Below, in pieces: positions 33,151 to 42,880 of a DNA stretch of 64,000 bases (position 1 is its first letter; each line of letters opens with the position of its first letter). The notes under the pieces were generated by a model that was not told the origin of the DNA, ran no database searches, and worked only from the letters and a program-made list of their open reading frames with translations. The position numbers and the translations under genes were made by a program. This DNA is from Rhodospirillaceae bacterium. GTDB lineage: Bacteria; Pseudomonadota; Alphaproteobacteria; TMED109. The stretch covers positions 1 to 64,000 of the forward strand of contig CACMKJ010000002.1 in assembly GCA_902614225.1 (NCBI GenBank), given 5' to 3'.

Positions 33151-36100
33151 TTACATTATTTTTTCTATATTTTTAATACCCTTTATATTTCTCATAATAT
33201 AATGAAGATTTACTTCTGAGCTAATGCTTAAACCACAACATATTTTAATATCTTTATATTTAATCAAGACTTTTTTATTTCCTACCTCTAATTTTAATAG
33301 TTTTTCTTTTATTACATCAATAAAATCTATATTATCCAAATAGATCATATAGTGTTTAAAAAAACTATTCTTGATTTTATCAGCTTCTATTATTGTTTTA
33401 AATCTTAGTCTCATTCTACCATCTTTTCCCAAAGCATGAATTAAACTAATAACGTAAGTCTTTCCAATTTCTAAATTAATACTTTTTTCGTTAATTTTTT
33501 CTTTAAATACTCTTATATTTAAAAAGCCCTTTACATCAATTAATAGAAGGTCTACAAACATGGTATTTCCAATAGATTTCTGTTCATGACCAACTAGAAA
33601 AACTAATATATCATATTTCTTACCATTAATATTGTTATCTTCTATATCTGAAGAATATGAAAAATTAAAACTTTTAAAGAATTTAAGATCATCTAATAAA
33701 GGGTTTTTTGAAACTAAAAATCCGAGAGCTAAATACTCATTTATACAAGTTTTATTTTTTCCCCATGGTTTATTAATTACTATCAAATGCTTAAAGTTTT
33801 CTTCACTATTATGGTCAGAAAAGAGTGCTTTTTGATTAGCTAGACCATCTTTATAAATATTCTGAGAAATTAATAACAAATTTGAAGAAGAAGAAAAAAT
33901 GGAAGACCTTTCATATTTAAAAGCATCAAATACACCTGCCATCACTAAGAATTCAATTTGTCTTTTATTTATAATAAACGGGTCTAATCTAGAGAAAAAA
34001 TTAAAAATTGATTTATATTCTCCATTTTTTTCTCTTTCAATTACTATGTATTTCGCTAGTTCAAAACCAATATTTTTAATATTTGCTAAACCACTTCTTA
34101 TAGCTAAAGAACCGCTTTTGAGCTTTTCAACTGAGAAAAATATATGTGATTTATTAATATCTGATTTTAAAACTATTAATCCTAATTTTTCTATTTCAGC
34201 TTTTAAAGGAATATATTTAGCACTAGAGTTATTTATTTCACTATTTAACAATGCAGTAAAAAATTCAGCAGGATAATGTGTTTTACACCATGCGGTTTGA
34301 TATGATATTAACGCATAAGCAGCTGCGTGGCTTTTGTTAAAACCATAGCCAGCAAATTTTTCAATATCTGAAAAAATTTTTTTTGCACTATCTGCAGGAA
34401 TATTATTTTTTTTACTACCTTCAATAAAACTTTTTTTTAGGTCTTGCATTTCAGATTTTATTTTCTTACCCATTGCCCTTCTTAATAAATCAGCTTTAGC
34501 AAGTGAAAACCCTGCGATAATTCTTGCTGCTTCCATAACTTGCTCCTGATATATCATTATTCCATGAGTCTCTAATAATAATTTTTCTAGTAAAGGATGA
34601 GGGTAGCTAGTACTCTCAAGTTTATGTTTTCTATTTATATAAGAAGGAATTTGCTCCATTGGACCAGGTCTATATAATGCCACTACAGCAATTATGTCTT
34701 CTATCCTATCTGGTTTTAATTGCTTCAAAACCTGTCTCATAGGTATACTTTCTAGTTGAAATACTCCTAATGTGTTACCTAATGATAAAGTAGTATAGGT
34801 CTTTTTATCATTAAGATTGATATTATTTAAATTAATATTAATATCTCTTTTTTTAATTAATTTCAAAGTTGCATCTAAAACTGATAATGTTTCAAGGCCC
34901 AAAAAGTCAAATTTTATTAAACCAATATTTTCTAAATATTTCATGTTAAATTGAGAAACAGGCATTGAAGACTTTGCATCATAATATAAAGGCACATCAT
35001 TAACAATTGGACTGTTTGAAATTACAAGCCCAGCAGCATGAGTAGAAGCATTTCTATTTAACCCCTCTAATTTGATAGATATATCAAAAATTTTTCTTAC
35101 TTCTTCATCCTCATTAATCAAATTTTTTATAATTGAGTCATTTTCTACATGGTGTTTTAACGACTTAATTGCTCCAGGATTATTTGGTATTAATTTAGCA
35201 ATTTTATCTACTCTGCCATAGTTAAATCCCAAGACTCTGCCAACATCTCTTATTACTGCTCTAGCTTGTAAAGAACCAAATGTTATAATCTGTGCAACTT
35301 TATCTTTCCCATACTTATTTTTCACATAGTCAATTACTTCTTCTCTTCTATGTTTACAAAAGTCTATATCAAAATCAGGAAGAGAAATTCTTGAAGGATT
35401 TAAGAATCTCTCAAAAAGCAAACCATACTTAATAGGGTCAATATCAGTTATATTCAATGCCCATGCTACTATTGAACCTGCTCCTGATCCCCTACCCGGT
35501 CCTACAGGAATATTGTTATTTTTTGCCCAAGTAATAAAATCACTAACTATTAAAAAATAACCAGCATATCCCATATCATTTATTACTTCTAATTCATAAT
35601 CTAATCTTTTAAAATATGCATCATAATTTTGTTCGTATATTTTAGTACTACTTTTAATTCGCTTTTTTAAACCATTTTGTGACATTTTATAAATTAGTTC
35701 GGACTCTGTTAAGTTTTTAGATAGATTTATATTTGGTAGCTTAGGCTTCGAATCTTTTAATAAGAAATTACATCTTTTTGCAATGTTAACTGTATTTATG
35801 AGTACTTCTTTCATATCATTAAATAATAAAAGCATTTCTTTTGTATTTTTAAAATAACATTCAGCTATTGGTTTTTTTCTTTTGTTATCATTAATTGTAG
35901 TTGATTGGTCTATACACATTAAACAATCTTGAGCATCTAACATTTCTTTATTAAGAAATGAGACTTCATTAGTGCAAACTAATGATAAATCTAATTTAAT
36001 AGATAGCTCTAGAAGATTTTTTACTTTAGTATTGTTATGATCTTTATGATTTTTAAAAATATTTAAGTACAATCTATCACCAAAAACACTTCTTAACTTT

Positions 36101-36561
36101 TTTGCTAACATGTAAAAAATTGACTCTTTATGAAAAGATATATTTGAATCTACATCGCCATACAGTATTAATAAACCTTCATTATATCTTATTAGATCTT
36201 CTAAACTAACAAATTTATATTTTTTTTCTTGTAAATTTTTATAAATAGTACTAACCAAAATTGATAAATTTTGCCAACCTTGCTCGTTCATTATTAAACA
36301 TGTAATATTATATAAAGCTTTTACATTATTACTTTTTTCATACCATTCGACAAAAATATTAGCTCCTAAAATAGGTTTTATTTTCTTTTCAAGAGCCTTT
36401 TTTGTAAACTCCATTGCACCAAATAGGTTATTAGTATCTGTAAGAGCAATTGCTGGCATATTGTCCTCAACAGCTCTATCTATAAGATCGCCAACTTTAA
36501 TAGAACTCTCTAGAATAGAATAATGAGATTTTGTTTTTAGATGTACAAATTGATTAACCAT
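33151..36561 (-). CDS. dnaE: DNA polymerase III alpha subunit
   Basis: A 1136-aa replicative polymerase. PHP domain at the N-terminus (HLKTKSHYSILESSIKVGDL, residues 6-25, then ALTDTNNLFGAMEF). Palm: VGPGRGSGAGSIVAWALNI and the catalytic LPDFDIDFCKHRR at about residue 400. Then FQLESIPMRQ, AVVALYRPGPMEQIPSY and the fingers GYGFNKSHAAAYALISYQTAW. HhH and OB-type modules fill the C-terminus. Length is near normal. It overlaps the last base of lolD (TAATG), as in other alphaproteobacteria where lolCD precede dnaE. Confidence 0.97.
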   Translation of the reverse strand: MVNQFVHLKTKSHYSILESSIKVGDLIDRAVEDNMPAIALTDTNNLFGAMEFTKKALEKKIKPILGANIFVEWYEKSNNVKALYNITCLIMNEQGWQNLSILVSTIYKNLQEKKYKFVSLEDLIRYNEGLLILYGDVDSNISFHKESIFYMLAKKLRSVFGDRLYLNIFKNHKDHNNTKVKNLLELSIKLDLSLVCTNEVSFLNKEMLDAQDCLMCIDQSTTINDNKRKKPIAECYFKNTKEMLLLFNDMKEVLINTVNIAKRCNFLLKDSKPKLPNINLSKNLTESELIYKMSQNGLKKRIKSSTKIYEQNYDAYFKRLDYELEVINDMGYAGYFLIVSDFITWAKNNNIPVGPGRGSGAGSIVAWALNITDIDPIKYGLLFERFLNPSRISLPDFDIDFCKHRREEVIDYVKNKYGKDKVAQIITFGSLQARAVIRDVGRVLGFNYGRVDKIAKLIPNNPGAIKSLKHHVENDSIIKNLINEDEEVRKIFDISIKLEGLNRNASTHAAGLVISNSPIVNDVPLYYDAKSSMPVSQFNMKYLENIGLIKFDFLGLETLSVLDATLKLIKKRDININLNNINLNDKKTYTTLSLGNTLGVFQLESIPMRQVLKQLKPDRIEDIIAVVALYRPGPMEQIPSYINRKHKLESTSYPHPLLEKLLLETHGIMIYQEQVMEAARIIAGFSLAKADLLRRAMGKKIKSEMQDLKKSFIEGSKKNNIPADSAKKIFSDIEKFAGYGFNKSHAAAYALISYQTAWCKTHYPAEFFTALLNSEINNSSAKYIPLKAEIEKLGLIVLKSDINKSHIFFSVEKLKSGSLAIRSGLANIKNIGFELAKYIVIEREKNGEYKSIFNFFSRLDPFIINKRQIEFLVMAGVFDAFKYERSSIFSSSSNLLLISQNIYKDGLANQKALFSDHNSEENFKHLIVINKPWGKNKTCINEYLALGFLVSKNPLLDDLKFFKSFNFSYSSDIEDNNINGKKYDILVFLVGHEQKSIGNTMFVDLLLIDVKGFLNIRVFKEKINEKSINLEIGKTYVISLIHALGKDGRMRLRFKTIIEADKIKNSFFKHYMIYLDNIDFIDVIKEKLLKLEVGNKKVLIKYKDIKICCGLSISSEVNLHYIMRNIKGIKNIEKIM

Positions 36562-37244
36562 TACTCCTTGTACTCTAAAAGCAATCCATCATTTAATTGA
36601 TAAATTTTATCCATTTGTTTTGCTATCGCCATATCATGAGTAGCTAAAAGCAAAGATGTACTATTAATATTAGATATTTTTATTAATTCATCTATTACCT
36701 TATAACTATTAACTTTATCTAAATTTCCTGTAGGCTCATCAGCAATTATAATTTCTGGAGAATTATAAATTGCTCTTACTATTGCTATTCTTTGCTGTTC
36801 ACCTCCAGATAGTGCAGATGGTTTATGTAATGCTCTATTATCTAGATTTACAATTTTTAAAAGCTCTAAAGCTTTCTCTTTAGCATAAGAGGTATTAAAA
36901 CCATTTAGTAGTAATGTTAAATAAATATTTTCATGGGCATTAAACTCCATTAATAAAGAGTTTTGCTGATGTATATAACCAATGTTTTTTTTTCTTAAAA
37001 AAGACTTTTCACTATCTTTTAATCTAGCAGCATTTTTGCCCATAATAAATACATCACCTGATATAGGACTTTGTAAAAGGCTAGCTATATTTAATAAGCT
37101 AGATTTTCCAGAACCTGAAGAACCAATAATTGCAATTTTAGAAGCCTTTGAAATACTTAAATTTAAATTTTTTAATACTTCTACTTTGTTTTTTCCTTGA
37201 AAAAAATATTGATTAATATTTTTTAAAGTTAATATTTCACTCAT
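36561..37244 (-). CDS. lolD: lipoprotein-releasing ABC transporter ATPase
   Basis: A 227-aa ATPase that powers release of outer-membrane lipoproteins from the inner membrane. Walker A GSSGSGKSS (about residues 41-49), Q-loop IHQQNSL, ABC signature LSGGEQQR, Walker B IIIADEPTGNLD and switch ATHD are all intact. It overlaps lolC by 8 bp and dnaE by 1 bp. Members of this subfamily pair with FtsX-like permeases, matching its neighbour. Confidence 0.95.
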   Translation of the reverse strand: MSEILTLKNINQYFFQGKNKVEVLKNLNLSISKASKIAIIGSSGSGKSSLLNIASLLQSPISGDVFIMGKNAARLKDSEKSFLRKKNIGYIHQQNSLLMEFNAHENIYLTLLLNGFNTSYAKEKALELLKIVNLDNRALHKPSALSGGEQQRIAIVRAIYNSPEIIIADEPTGNLDKVNSYKVIDELIKISNINSTSLLLATHDMAIAKQMDKIYQLNDGLLLEYKE

Positions 37245-38478
37245 ATCTTAAAATATTTGCAGGTTCAATTTTTGATGCACGCCAGGCTGGATATAACGTT
37301 GATAACAAAGATAATAATAAAGCAGTACAAACAATAATTATAATTTCTGAAATGTATACTTTTGAAGGAATAATATTAAAAAAATATACCTCCGGTGCAA
37401 AAAGCTGACTATCGAATAAATTCTCTAAAAAAACTTGTATCTTCCCTATATTTATTGTGATTAAAATACCTGATATTGTACCAATAATTGTGCCCAATAT
37501 TCCGACTATTGAACCTATTAAAATAAATATTCTTAAAATCTGGTTCCTTGTGAATCCTAAAGATCTCAAAACTCCTATTCCTCTTTCTTTATCCTTTACT
37601 ATCATAATAATACTAGAAATAAGATTAAACGCTGCCACAAAAACTATAAGTGATAATATTAAAAACATTACTTTTTTCTCTACTTTTAAAGCATTAAATA
37701 ATTCCTTATGCATAGACTCCCAAGTATATATCTTGTGAATATAACTAAAATTTTCATTAATTTCATAAGCTGTTTGATTAACGTAGTTTATATCATTAAC
37801 AAATATTTCTAAATGACTTATATAATTTTGATCTTTATTTAATAACTTTGTAGCTAAATATTTAGGCATAAATATAACATTCCTGTCTATATTATACATT
37901 CCTATATCAAAAATTCCTACTACCTTTAACTTAACTACACTAGGAATATTTCCAAAAGGAGTAGTGCTTTTAGCAGAGGAAATTAATTCAATCTGATCAT
38001 CAACTTTAACCCTTAAAAAAGTAGCTAACCTTGAACCAATTATAATGCTTTTATCTTCAAAATTATTTAAATTTCCTTCAATAATATTTTCTTCAATGCT
38101 ATCTCTTTCAAATAAGTCAGCTTTACTTATACCCTTAACTAGTATTCCAGAGGAATTAAATTCAGAGGTTATCATTGAATGCATTTCAACTTCTTGAGAT
38201 ATATTTTCAACATTTTCAATAGTCTCAATTCTTTCTATTACATCTGATTCTTTATAATTTTCATCCTTAAAATATAAAATTAAATGTCCATTAATTCCTA
38301 CAATTTTATCTATTAATTGAGCTCTAAATCCATTCATAACAGACATTACTATGATTAATGTAGCAACGCCTATGGTAATACCCAGAAAAGAAAATAAAGA
38401 ACTAATTGAGATAAAGCTTTCATCTCTTCTTGATCTAAAATATCTTATTGCTATTAAAGTTTCTAACTTAACATTCAC
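37237..38478 (-). CDS. lolC: lipoprotein-releasing system membrane protein LolC/LolE
   Basis: A 413-aa permease with four membrane helices (about 25-50, 270-300, 320-345 and 375-400) and a periplasmic domain of about 220 aa between the first two, which binds lipoproteins. The first helix region reads FLGITIGVATLIIVMSVMNGFR, and the FtsX-like tail LSTLYPAWRASKIEPANILRYE is diagnostic. Only one permease gene is present, so the transporter is probably a homodimer (LolF-like arrangement) with LolD. Overlaps proS by 11 bp. Confidence 0.94.
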   Translation of the reverse strand: MNVKLETLIAIRYFRSRRDESFISISSLFSFLGITIGVATLIIVMSVMNGFRAQLIDKIVGINGHLILYFKDENYKESDVIERIETIENVENISQEVEMHSMITSEFNSSGILVKGISKADLFERDSIEENIIEGNLNNFEDKSIIIGSRLATFLRVKVDDQIELISSAKSTTPFGNIPSVVKLKVVGIFDIGMYNIDRNVIFMPKYLATKLLNKDQNYISHLEIFVNDINYVNQTAYEINENFSYIHKIYTWESMHKELFNALKVEKKVMFLILSLIVFVAAFNLISSIIMIVKDKERGIGVLRSLGFTRNQILRIFILIGSIVGILGTIIGTISGILITINIGKIQVFLENLFDSQLFAPEVYFFNIIPSKVYISEIIIIVCTALLLSLLSTLYPAWRASKIEPANILRYE

Positions 38479-39796
38479 AGTATTTCTCTAAATAACTCTC
38501 AATTTTATCCAAACTAATCAATTGTAACTTTCCTGTATTTCTGTGCTTTACTTCAATATTAGAGTTCAATAGATTCTTTTCACCAACAATAACTTGTAAT
38601 GGCACTCCTATTAAATCCATGTCATTGAATTTTTTTCCCGCTCTAACTTCTCTATCATCATATATAACTTCATATTTATTAGTGAATTTTTTATAAAACT
38701 CTTCACTAAAATCTTTGCTTTTACTGTTATCAAATCGTACATTTATCAAGCCCAAATCATATGGCGAAACTTGTTTAGGCCATATTATGCCTTTATCATC
38801 ATTGTTAGCCTCAATGACAGCTGCTACTAATCTACTTACTCCTATTCCATATGATCCACTATGTATCAGTTTCTTTTCACCATTTGAAGTTATGTAATTA
38901 GCATCAAAAGCTTCAGAATACTTAGTTCCAAAATAAAAAATATGGCCTACCTCAATTCCTTTGGAGCAAATTTGATTTTGAGGACTAGTTTTACTTTTAA
39001 ATAATGCTTCATCATGTGTTTCTGAAGAACTACTATAGACGCTTAATAAATCTTCAGTAGCTTTAATTACAAGCTCTTTATCATTTAAATTTATATTATA
39101 ACAATCTTTATCAAGTATAGTTTTGTCGTAGAAAAATAATGTTTCACCATTTGAGGTCTCTAATATAAATTCATGACTTAAAGCTCCCCCTATTGGACCT
39201 GAGTCAGCTTTTACTGGAATAACATTAAGACCCAATAAATTAAAAATTTTCATATATAATATAAACATTTTACAATATGAAAAATAAGAGTTCTCATAGT
39301 CTAGATCAAAAGAGTAAGCATCTTTCATTAAAAACTCTCTACACCGCATAACCCCAAACCTAGGCCTTATTTCGTCTCTAAATTTCCATTGAGTATGAAA
39401 CAATAACTTTGGTAAGTCTTTATAAGACTTTAAGTCATTACTTACTAAATCTGTTATCATTTCTTCATTTGTAGGACCATAGAGTAAAGTATTATCATTT
39501 CTATCAAAAATTTTTAACATTTCCTTACCATAATCATTAAATCTACCTGATTTTTTCCATATATCTGAAGGCTGAATAGTAGGCATTAATATTTCATAAA
39601 TTTCATTTTTAATATGAATATTTCTAATTAAGTCTTTGATTTTATTTAATACTTTTAATCCTAAAGGAAGCCAGGTATAAATGCCGCTAGTAGCTTGTCT
39701 AATCATACCTGCCCTTAACATGAGTTTATGTGAGTTTAAATAGGCCTCATTAGGATCTTCTCTTAAAGTAAAAGAATAATATTTACTTAATTTCAT
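38468..39796 (-). CDS. proS: prolyl-tRNA synthetase (short, alphaproteobacterial type)
   Basis: A 442-aa class II aminoacyl-tRNA synthetase. Class II motifs: RQATSGIYTWLPLGLKVL (motif 1 region), FRDEIRPRFGVMRCREFLMKDAYSF (motif 2) and GSYGIGVSRLVAAV (motif 3). It lacks the roughly 180-aa INS editing insertion found in long bacterial ProRS, as usual for alphaproteobacteria. The anticodon-binding domain occupies the last 100 aa (VIYDDREVRAGKKFNDMDLIG). Overlaps DUF1467 by 4 bp. Confidence 0.96.
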   Translation of the reverse strand: MKLSKYYSFTLREDPNEAYLNSHKLMLRAGMIRQATSGIYTWLPLGLKVLNKIKDLIRNIHIKNEIYEILMPTIQPSDIWKKSGRFNDYGKEMLKIFDRNDNTLLYGPTNEEMITDLVSNDLKSYKDLPKLLFHTQWKFRDEIRPRFGVMRCREFLMKDAYSFDLDYENSYFSYCKMFILYMKIFNLLGLNVIPVKADSGPIGGALSHEFILETSNGETLFFYDKTILDKDCYNINLNDKELVIKATEDLLSVYSSSSETHDEALFKSKTSPQNQICSKGIEVGHIFYFGTKYSEAFDANYITSNGEKKLIHSGSYGIGVSRLVAAVIEANNDDKGIIWPKQVSPYDLGLINVRFDNSKSKDFSEEFYKKFTNKYEVIYDDREVRAGKKFNDMDLIGVPLQVIVGEKNLLNSNIEVKHRNTGKLQLISLDKIESYLEKYCEC

Positions 39797-40044
39797 AGTG
39801 ATAATATTAATTTTTTTAATGAAAAAATATTAAAATAAGAAAGGAACCAAAATATAAAAGTAGTCAATATTGAGAATATTGTAGCAAAAATAAATTTATA
39901 CAAGATATTAGGCTTTTTAGGCGCACTTTTAGCAAACCTGAAGTTCTTTTTCTGAGGCAATTGCTCATAACCGATAGGTAATAAAATAAAAAAAATTGGC
40001 CACCATACCACTAAGAAAAAAATAATAATTTCTAATACACTCAT
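39793..40044 (-). CDS. DUF1467 family membrane protein
   Basis: An 83-aa protein with two membrane helices (about 5-25 and 50-72). The motif VVWWPIFFILLPIGYEQLP followed by SAPKKPNILYKFIFAT is the DUF1467 pattern. In alphaproteobacteria this small protein of unknown function sits between mce and proS, exactly as here. Overlaps both neighbours by 1-4 bp, so it is certainly translated with them. Confidence 0.85.
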   Translation of the reverse strand: MSVLEIIIFFLVVWWPIFFILLPIGYEQLPQKKNFRFAKSAPKKPNILYKFIFATIFSILTTFIFWFLSYFNIFSLKKLILSL

Positions 40045-40451
40045 TATACTTCTTCTAGCTCAATTAATGTTCCCATAAATTGTTTAGGATGAAGAAAAAT
40101 TACTGGTTTACCATGTGCCCCTTCTCTAGGTATACCATCACCTAAAATTTTATATCCTGAATTAGTTAGATATTCAACACTTACTTTAATGTTGCTAACT
40201 TCATAACATAAATGGTGCACTCCACCAGATGGGTTTTTAATGAGAAAGTTACTTATAGGTGAATCCTTGCCTAAAGGTTCTAATAATTCAATATTAGTAT
40301 TACTTAATTTAACAAAAACTGTGGTGACACCATGTTTTGGTAATGCTAGTTTTTTACTAACCTCAACACCTAATATATCTTTATATATTTTTATGCCTTC
40401 GTCTAAATTAGAAACAGCTATAGCTATATGATTAAGTCGATTTAACATCAC
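40044..40451 (-). CDS. mce: methylmalonyl-CoA epimerase (VOC fold)
   Basis: A 135-aa VOC-superfamily metalloenzyme that interconverts methylmalonyl-CoA epimers in propionyl-CoA use. Metal ligands fit LNHIAIAVSNLDEGI (His7), GVHHLCYEV (His near 90) and the terminal GTLIELEEV (Glu). The KHGVTTVFVKL and PREGAHGKPVIFLHPKQF segments match the family. No mutase or carboxylase gene is in the window; the location after rnj is a conserved alphaproteobacterial synteny. It overlaps rnj by 4 bp. Confidence 0.93.
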   Translation of the reverse strand: MMLNRLNHIAIAVSNLDEGIKIYKDILGVEVSKKLALPKHGVTTVFVKLSNTNIELLEPLGKDSPISNFLIKNPSGGVHHLCYEVSNIKVSVEYLTNSGYKILGDGIPREGAHGKPVIFLHPKQFMGTLIELEEV

Positions 40452-42121
40452 TCATCAATATAGATTATATCTAAAATTATGGAAGGATTTTTGTGAAAAT
40501 TGTTTTCTATATATTTTTTAATCTTTTTAATTAAATAAGTTTTTACTTGGTTTTCTTTTGAAATATATAAGGGTATATGAGGATGCAATAATTCCTCAAT
40601 AAATTCTGAAAGTTTCTGCAATAGACTATTTTCAATTTGATTAAGAACTGCTAAAAATTTAATTCTAGGTAGTTCAAATAAATCTCCAGTATGTGTTACT
40701 AGAATATTTATGCTAACTACTCCATTATATAACATTTTTTTTCTTTCCTTAAAAAAATTAGAATCAGTGGGTATTAATTCATTACCGTTTAACGCTACTT
40801 TACCACTCTCTATTTCCTTAATAACTTTGCCCTCATTTGAGATGTCTACTAAATGTCCATTCTTAACCTTTAAAACTTTTGATACTCCTTTTTCAACTGC
40901 TATTTTAGCATGTTCGCTTATATGCAAAGCCTCACCATGAACTGGTATTGCTTTTTTAGGTTTTATCCAAGAGTACATTAACTTTAATTCCTCTTGAGCT
41001 GGATGACCAGACACATGTATATCATTATTCTTTGGAGTTATAATATTGACTCCTTTATAAATTAATTTATTCATTAAGTTATTAATACTAACTTCATTAC
41101 CTGGAATTTTTCTAGAAGAAAATATTATTGTATCATTCTTTTTAAGACTTAGATAAGAATGGTTATCGCTTGCTAGCCTATTTAAAGCACCTAGGGGTTC
41201 TCCTTGCGAACCTGTACATATAGCTAAAAATTTATTATCAGGTACATCTCTTAAGTTTTTTTCACTCAGTAAATTTATACTTGAATCAAGGTATCCAACT
41301 TTCTTAGCTGCATCCGTCATCCTCCACATAGATCTCCCGATTAAGCCTACATATCTTCCATATTTTTTTGCTAAATTAATTATAGTTAATATTCTTTCAA
41401 CATTAGAAGCAAACATAGAAATAAAGATTCTTTTTTTAGACTCTTTTATTATTTTAGATAGTTGTCTCTCTAATGAAAACTCTGACCCAGAAAACCCCTG
41501 AACATTGGCATTTGTAGAGTCACAAACTATTGTATCTATTCCTCTATTTCCTATATCAATAAATTTTTCTGAGTCGGTATAACTTCCAATATTAGGCTTG
41601 TCATCTATTTTCCAATCACCAGTATGAAATATCTTCTTATCACCCATAGAAATTAAAACTGAGTTAGGCTCTAATATCGAGTGGCTTATATTAAATAATT
41701 CTAATTTAAATTTACCAATTGAAAACTTTGATTCCTTTTCTACGATATTTAATTTAACATCATTTAAAATTCCTTGATCAATAAGTCTTTGTTTTAATAA
41801 ATAGGCTGAAAATGGAGTTAAATAAATTGGACATTTTAAATATGGCCACAAGTGATGAACTGCTCCTATGTGATCTTCATGAGCATGAGTAATAAGCATT
41901 CCCTTAATTTTAAAATTATATTTTGATATTGCTTCAATGCTAGGCATAAATACATCAGATCCTATGGCTATTGTATCTTTAAAAGTTACACCACAATCAA
42001 CTATCAACCACTCATTTTGATAACAATACATATTAAAATTCATTCCAATTTCACCGGTTCCTCCTAGTGGTAAAAAATAAATTTTATCTTTATCAGTAAT
42101 ATTTTTTATTTGAGAATTCAT
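40448..42121 (-). CDS. rnj: ribonuclease J
   Basis: A 557-aa metallo-beta-lactamase/beta-CASP nuclease acting in mRNA decay and rRNA processing with 5' exonuclease activity. Opening LPLGGTGEIGMNFNMY; metal motif THAHEDHIGAVHHLW near residue 77; FHTGDWKID; VCDSTNANVQGFSGSE; CTGSQGEPLGALNRLA; SGHPAQEELKLMYSWIKPK. Catalytic residues are complete. RNase J replaces or assists RNase E in alphaproteobacteria. Confidence 0.96.
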   Translation of the reverse strand: MNSQIKNITDKDKIYFLPLGGTGEIGMNFNMYCYQNEWLIVDCGVTFKDTIAIGSDVFMPSIEAISKYNFKIKGMLITHAHEDHIGAVHHLWPYLKCPIYLTPFSAYLLKQRLIDQGILNDVKLNIVEKESKFSIGKFKLELFNISHSILEPNSVLISMGDKKIFHTGDWKIDDKPNIGSYTDSEKFIDIGNRGIDTIVCDSTNANVQGFSGSEFSLERQLSKIIKESKKRIFISMFASNVERILTIINLAKKYGRYVGLIGRSMWRMTDAAKKVGYLDSSINLLSEKNLRDVPDNKFLAICTGSQGEPLGALNRLASDNHSYLSLKKNDTIIFSSRKIPGNEVSINNLMNKLIYKGVNIITPKNNDIHVSGHPAQEELKLMYSWIKPKKAIPVHGEALHISEHAKIAVEKGVSKVLKVKNGHLVDISNEGKVIKEIESGKVALNGNELIPTDSNFFKERKKMLYNGVVSINILVTHTGDLFELPRIKFLAVLNQIENSLLQKLSEFIEELLHPHIPLYISKENQVKTYLIKKIKKYIENNFHKNPSIILDIIYIDE

Positions 42122-42880
42122 TCAATATTTACCTTCTTCATAAGCAATAAATAAACCTCTTATAGTTAAATCTTTATTAACTATTATATCCTCTGATACC
42201 TCATTAATAAAAAGGTCGGATAAACCACCTGTAGCTAGCACTAACATTTTATAATTGAGTTCACTTTTTATTTTATGCAAAATATTTTTAATTAGTCCAA
42301 TATAGCCCCAATATATACCTGATGACATTGCAGTAACTGTATTCTTACCTATAACTTCTTCCTGTTTAGTAATTGCTATTCTTGGTAACCTTGCTGCAGC
42401 AGAATGCAAAGCATTAATCGATAAGTTTACACCTGGTGCTATTACACCACCTAAATAAATACCTTTTTGCCCAACTACATCAAAAGTAGTAGCTGTTCCA
42501 AAATCAATGATAACTGCAGGTTTTTTATATAATCGCCAAGCACAAAGCGCATTAACAATTCTATCTGTACCAATTTCAGATGGAACCTCTAATTCAGTAG
42601 GAAAGTTTACTTTTATATCTTCAGCAATCACGTAAGGTGTAATTTTAAAAAAATTCTTAAGTGCAACTTTTAACTCTTGAGTAATATCTGGAACTACTGA
42701 ACCTATAATTACATCCTTAAAAGAGAAATTTTGATCTGCTATATATTTTAACCAAAGTATATATTCATCTTTAGTTCTATTTAAAAATGATGAAATTCTC
42801 CACTTTTTTTTAATTTTTTTTCCATCAAAAACCGCTACGACTATATTAGTATTTCCTATATCTACGATTAAGTAATTCAT
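42122..42880 (-). CDS. coaX: type III pantothenate kinase
   Basis: A 252-aa kinase phosphorylating pantothenate in CoA synthesis. ASKHA-fold motifs: LIVDIGNTNIVVAVFDGK (phosphate 1), GTDRIVNALCAWRLY, VIIDFGTATTFDVV (phosphate 2), GGVIAPGVNLSINAL and LATGGLSDLF. Type III enzymes are not inhibited by CoA. It is placed between birA and rnj with 0-1 bp spacing, so CoA and biotin cofactor genes are translated together. Confidence 0.95.
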   Translation of the reverse strand: MNYLIVDIGNTNIVVAVFDGKKIKKKWRISSFLNRTKDEYILWLKYIADQNFSFKDVIIGSVVPDITQELKVALKNFFKITPYVIAEDIKVNFPTELEVPSEIGTDRIVNALCAWRLYKKPAVIIDFGTATTFDVVGQKGIYLGGVIAPGVNLSINALHSAAARLPRIAITKQEEVIGKNTVTAMSSGIYWGYIGLIKNILHKIKSELNYKMLVLATGGLSDLFINEVSEDIIVNKDLTIRGLFIAYEEGKY

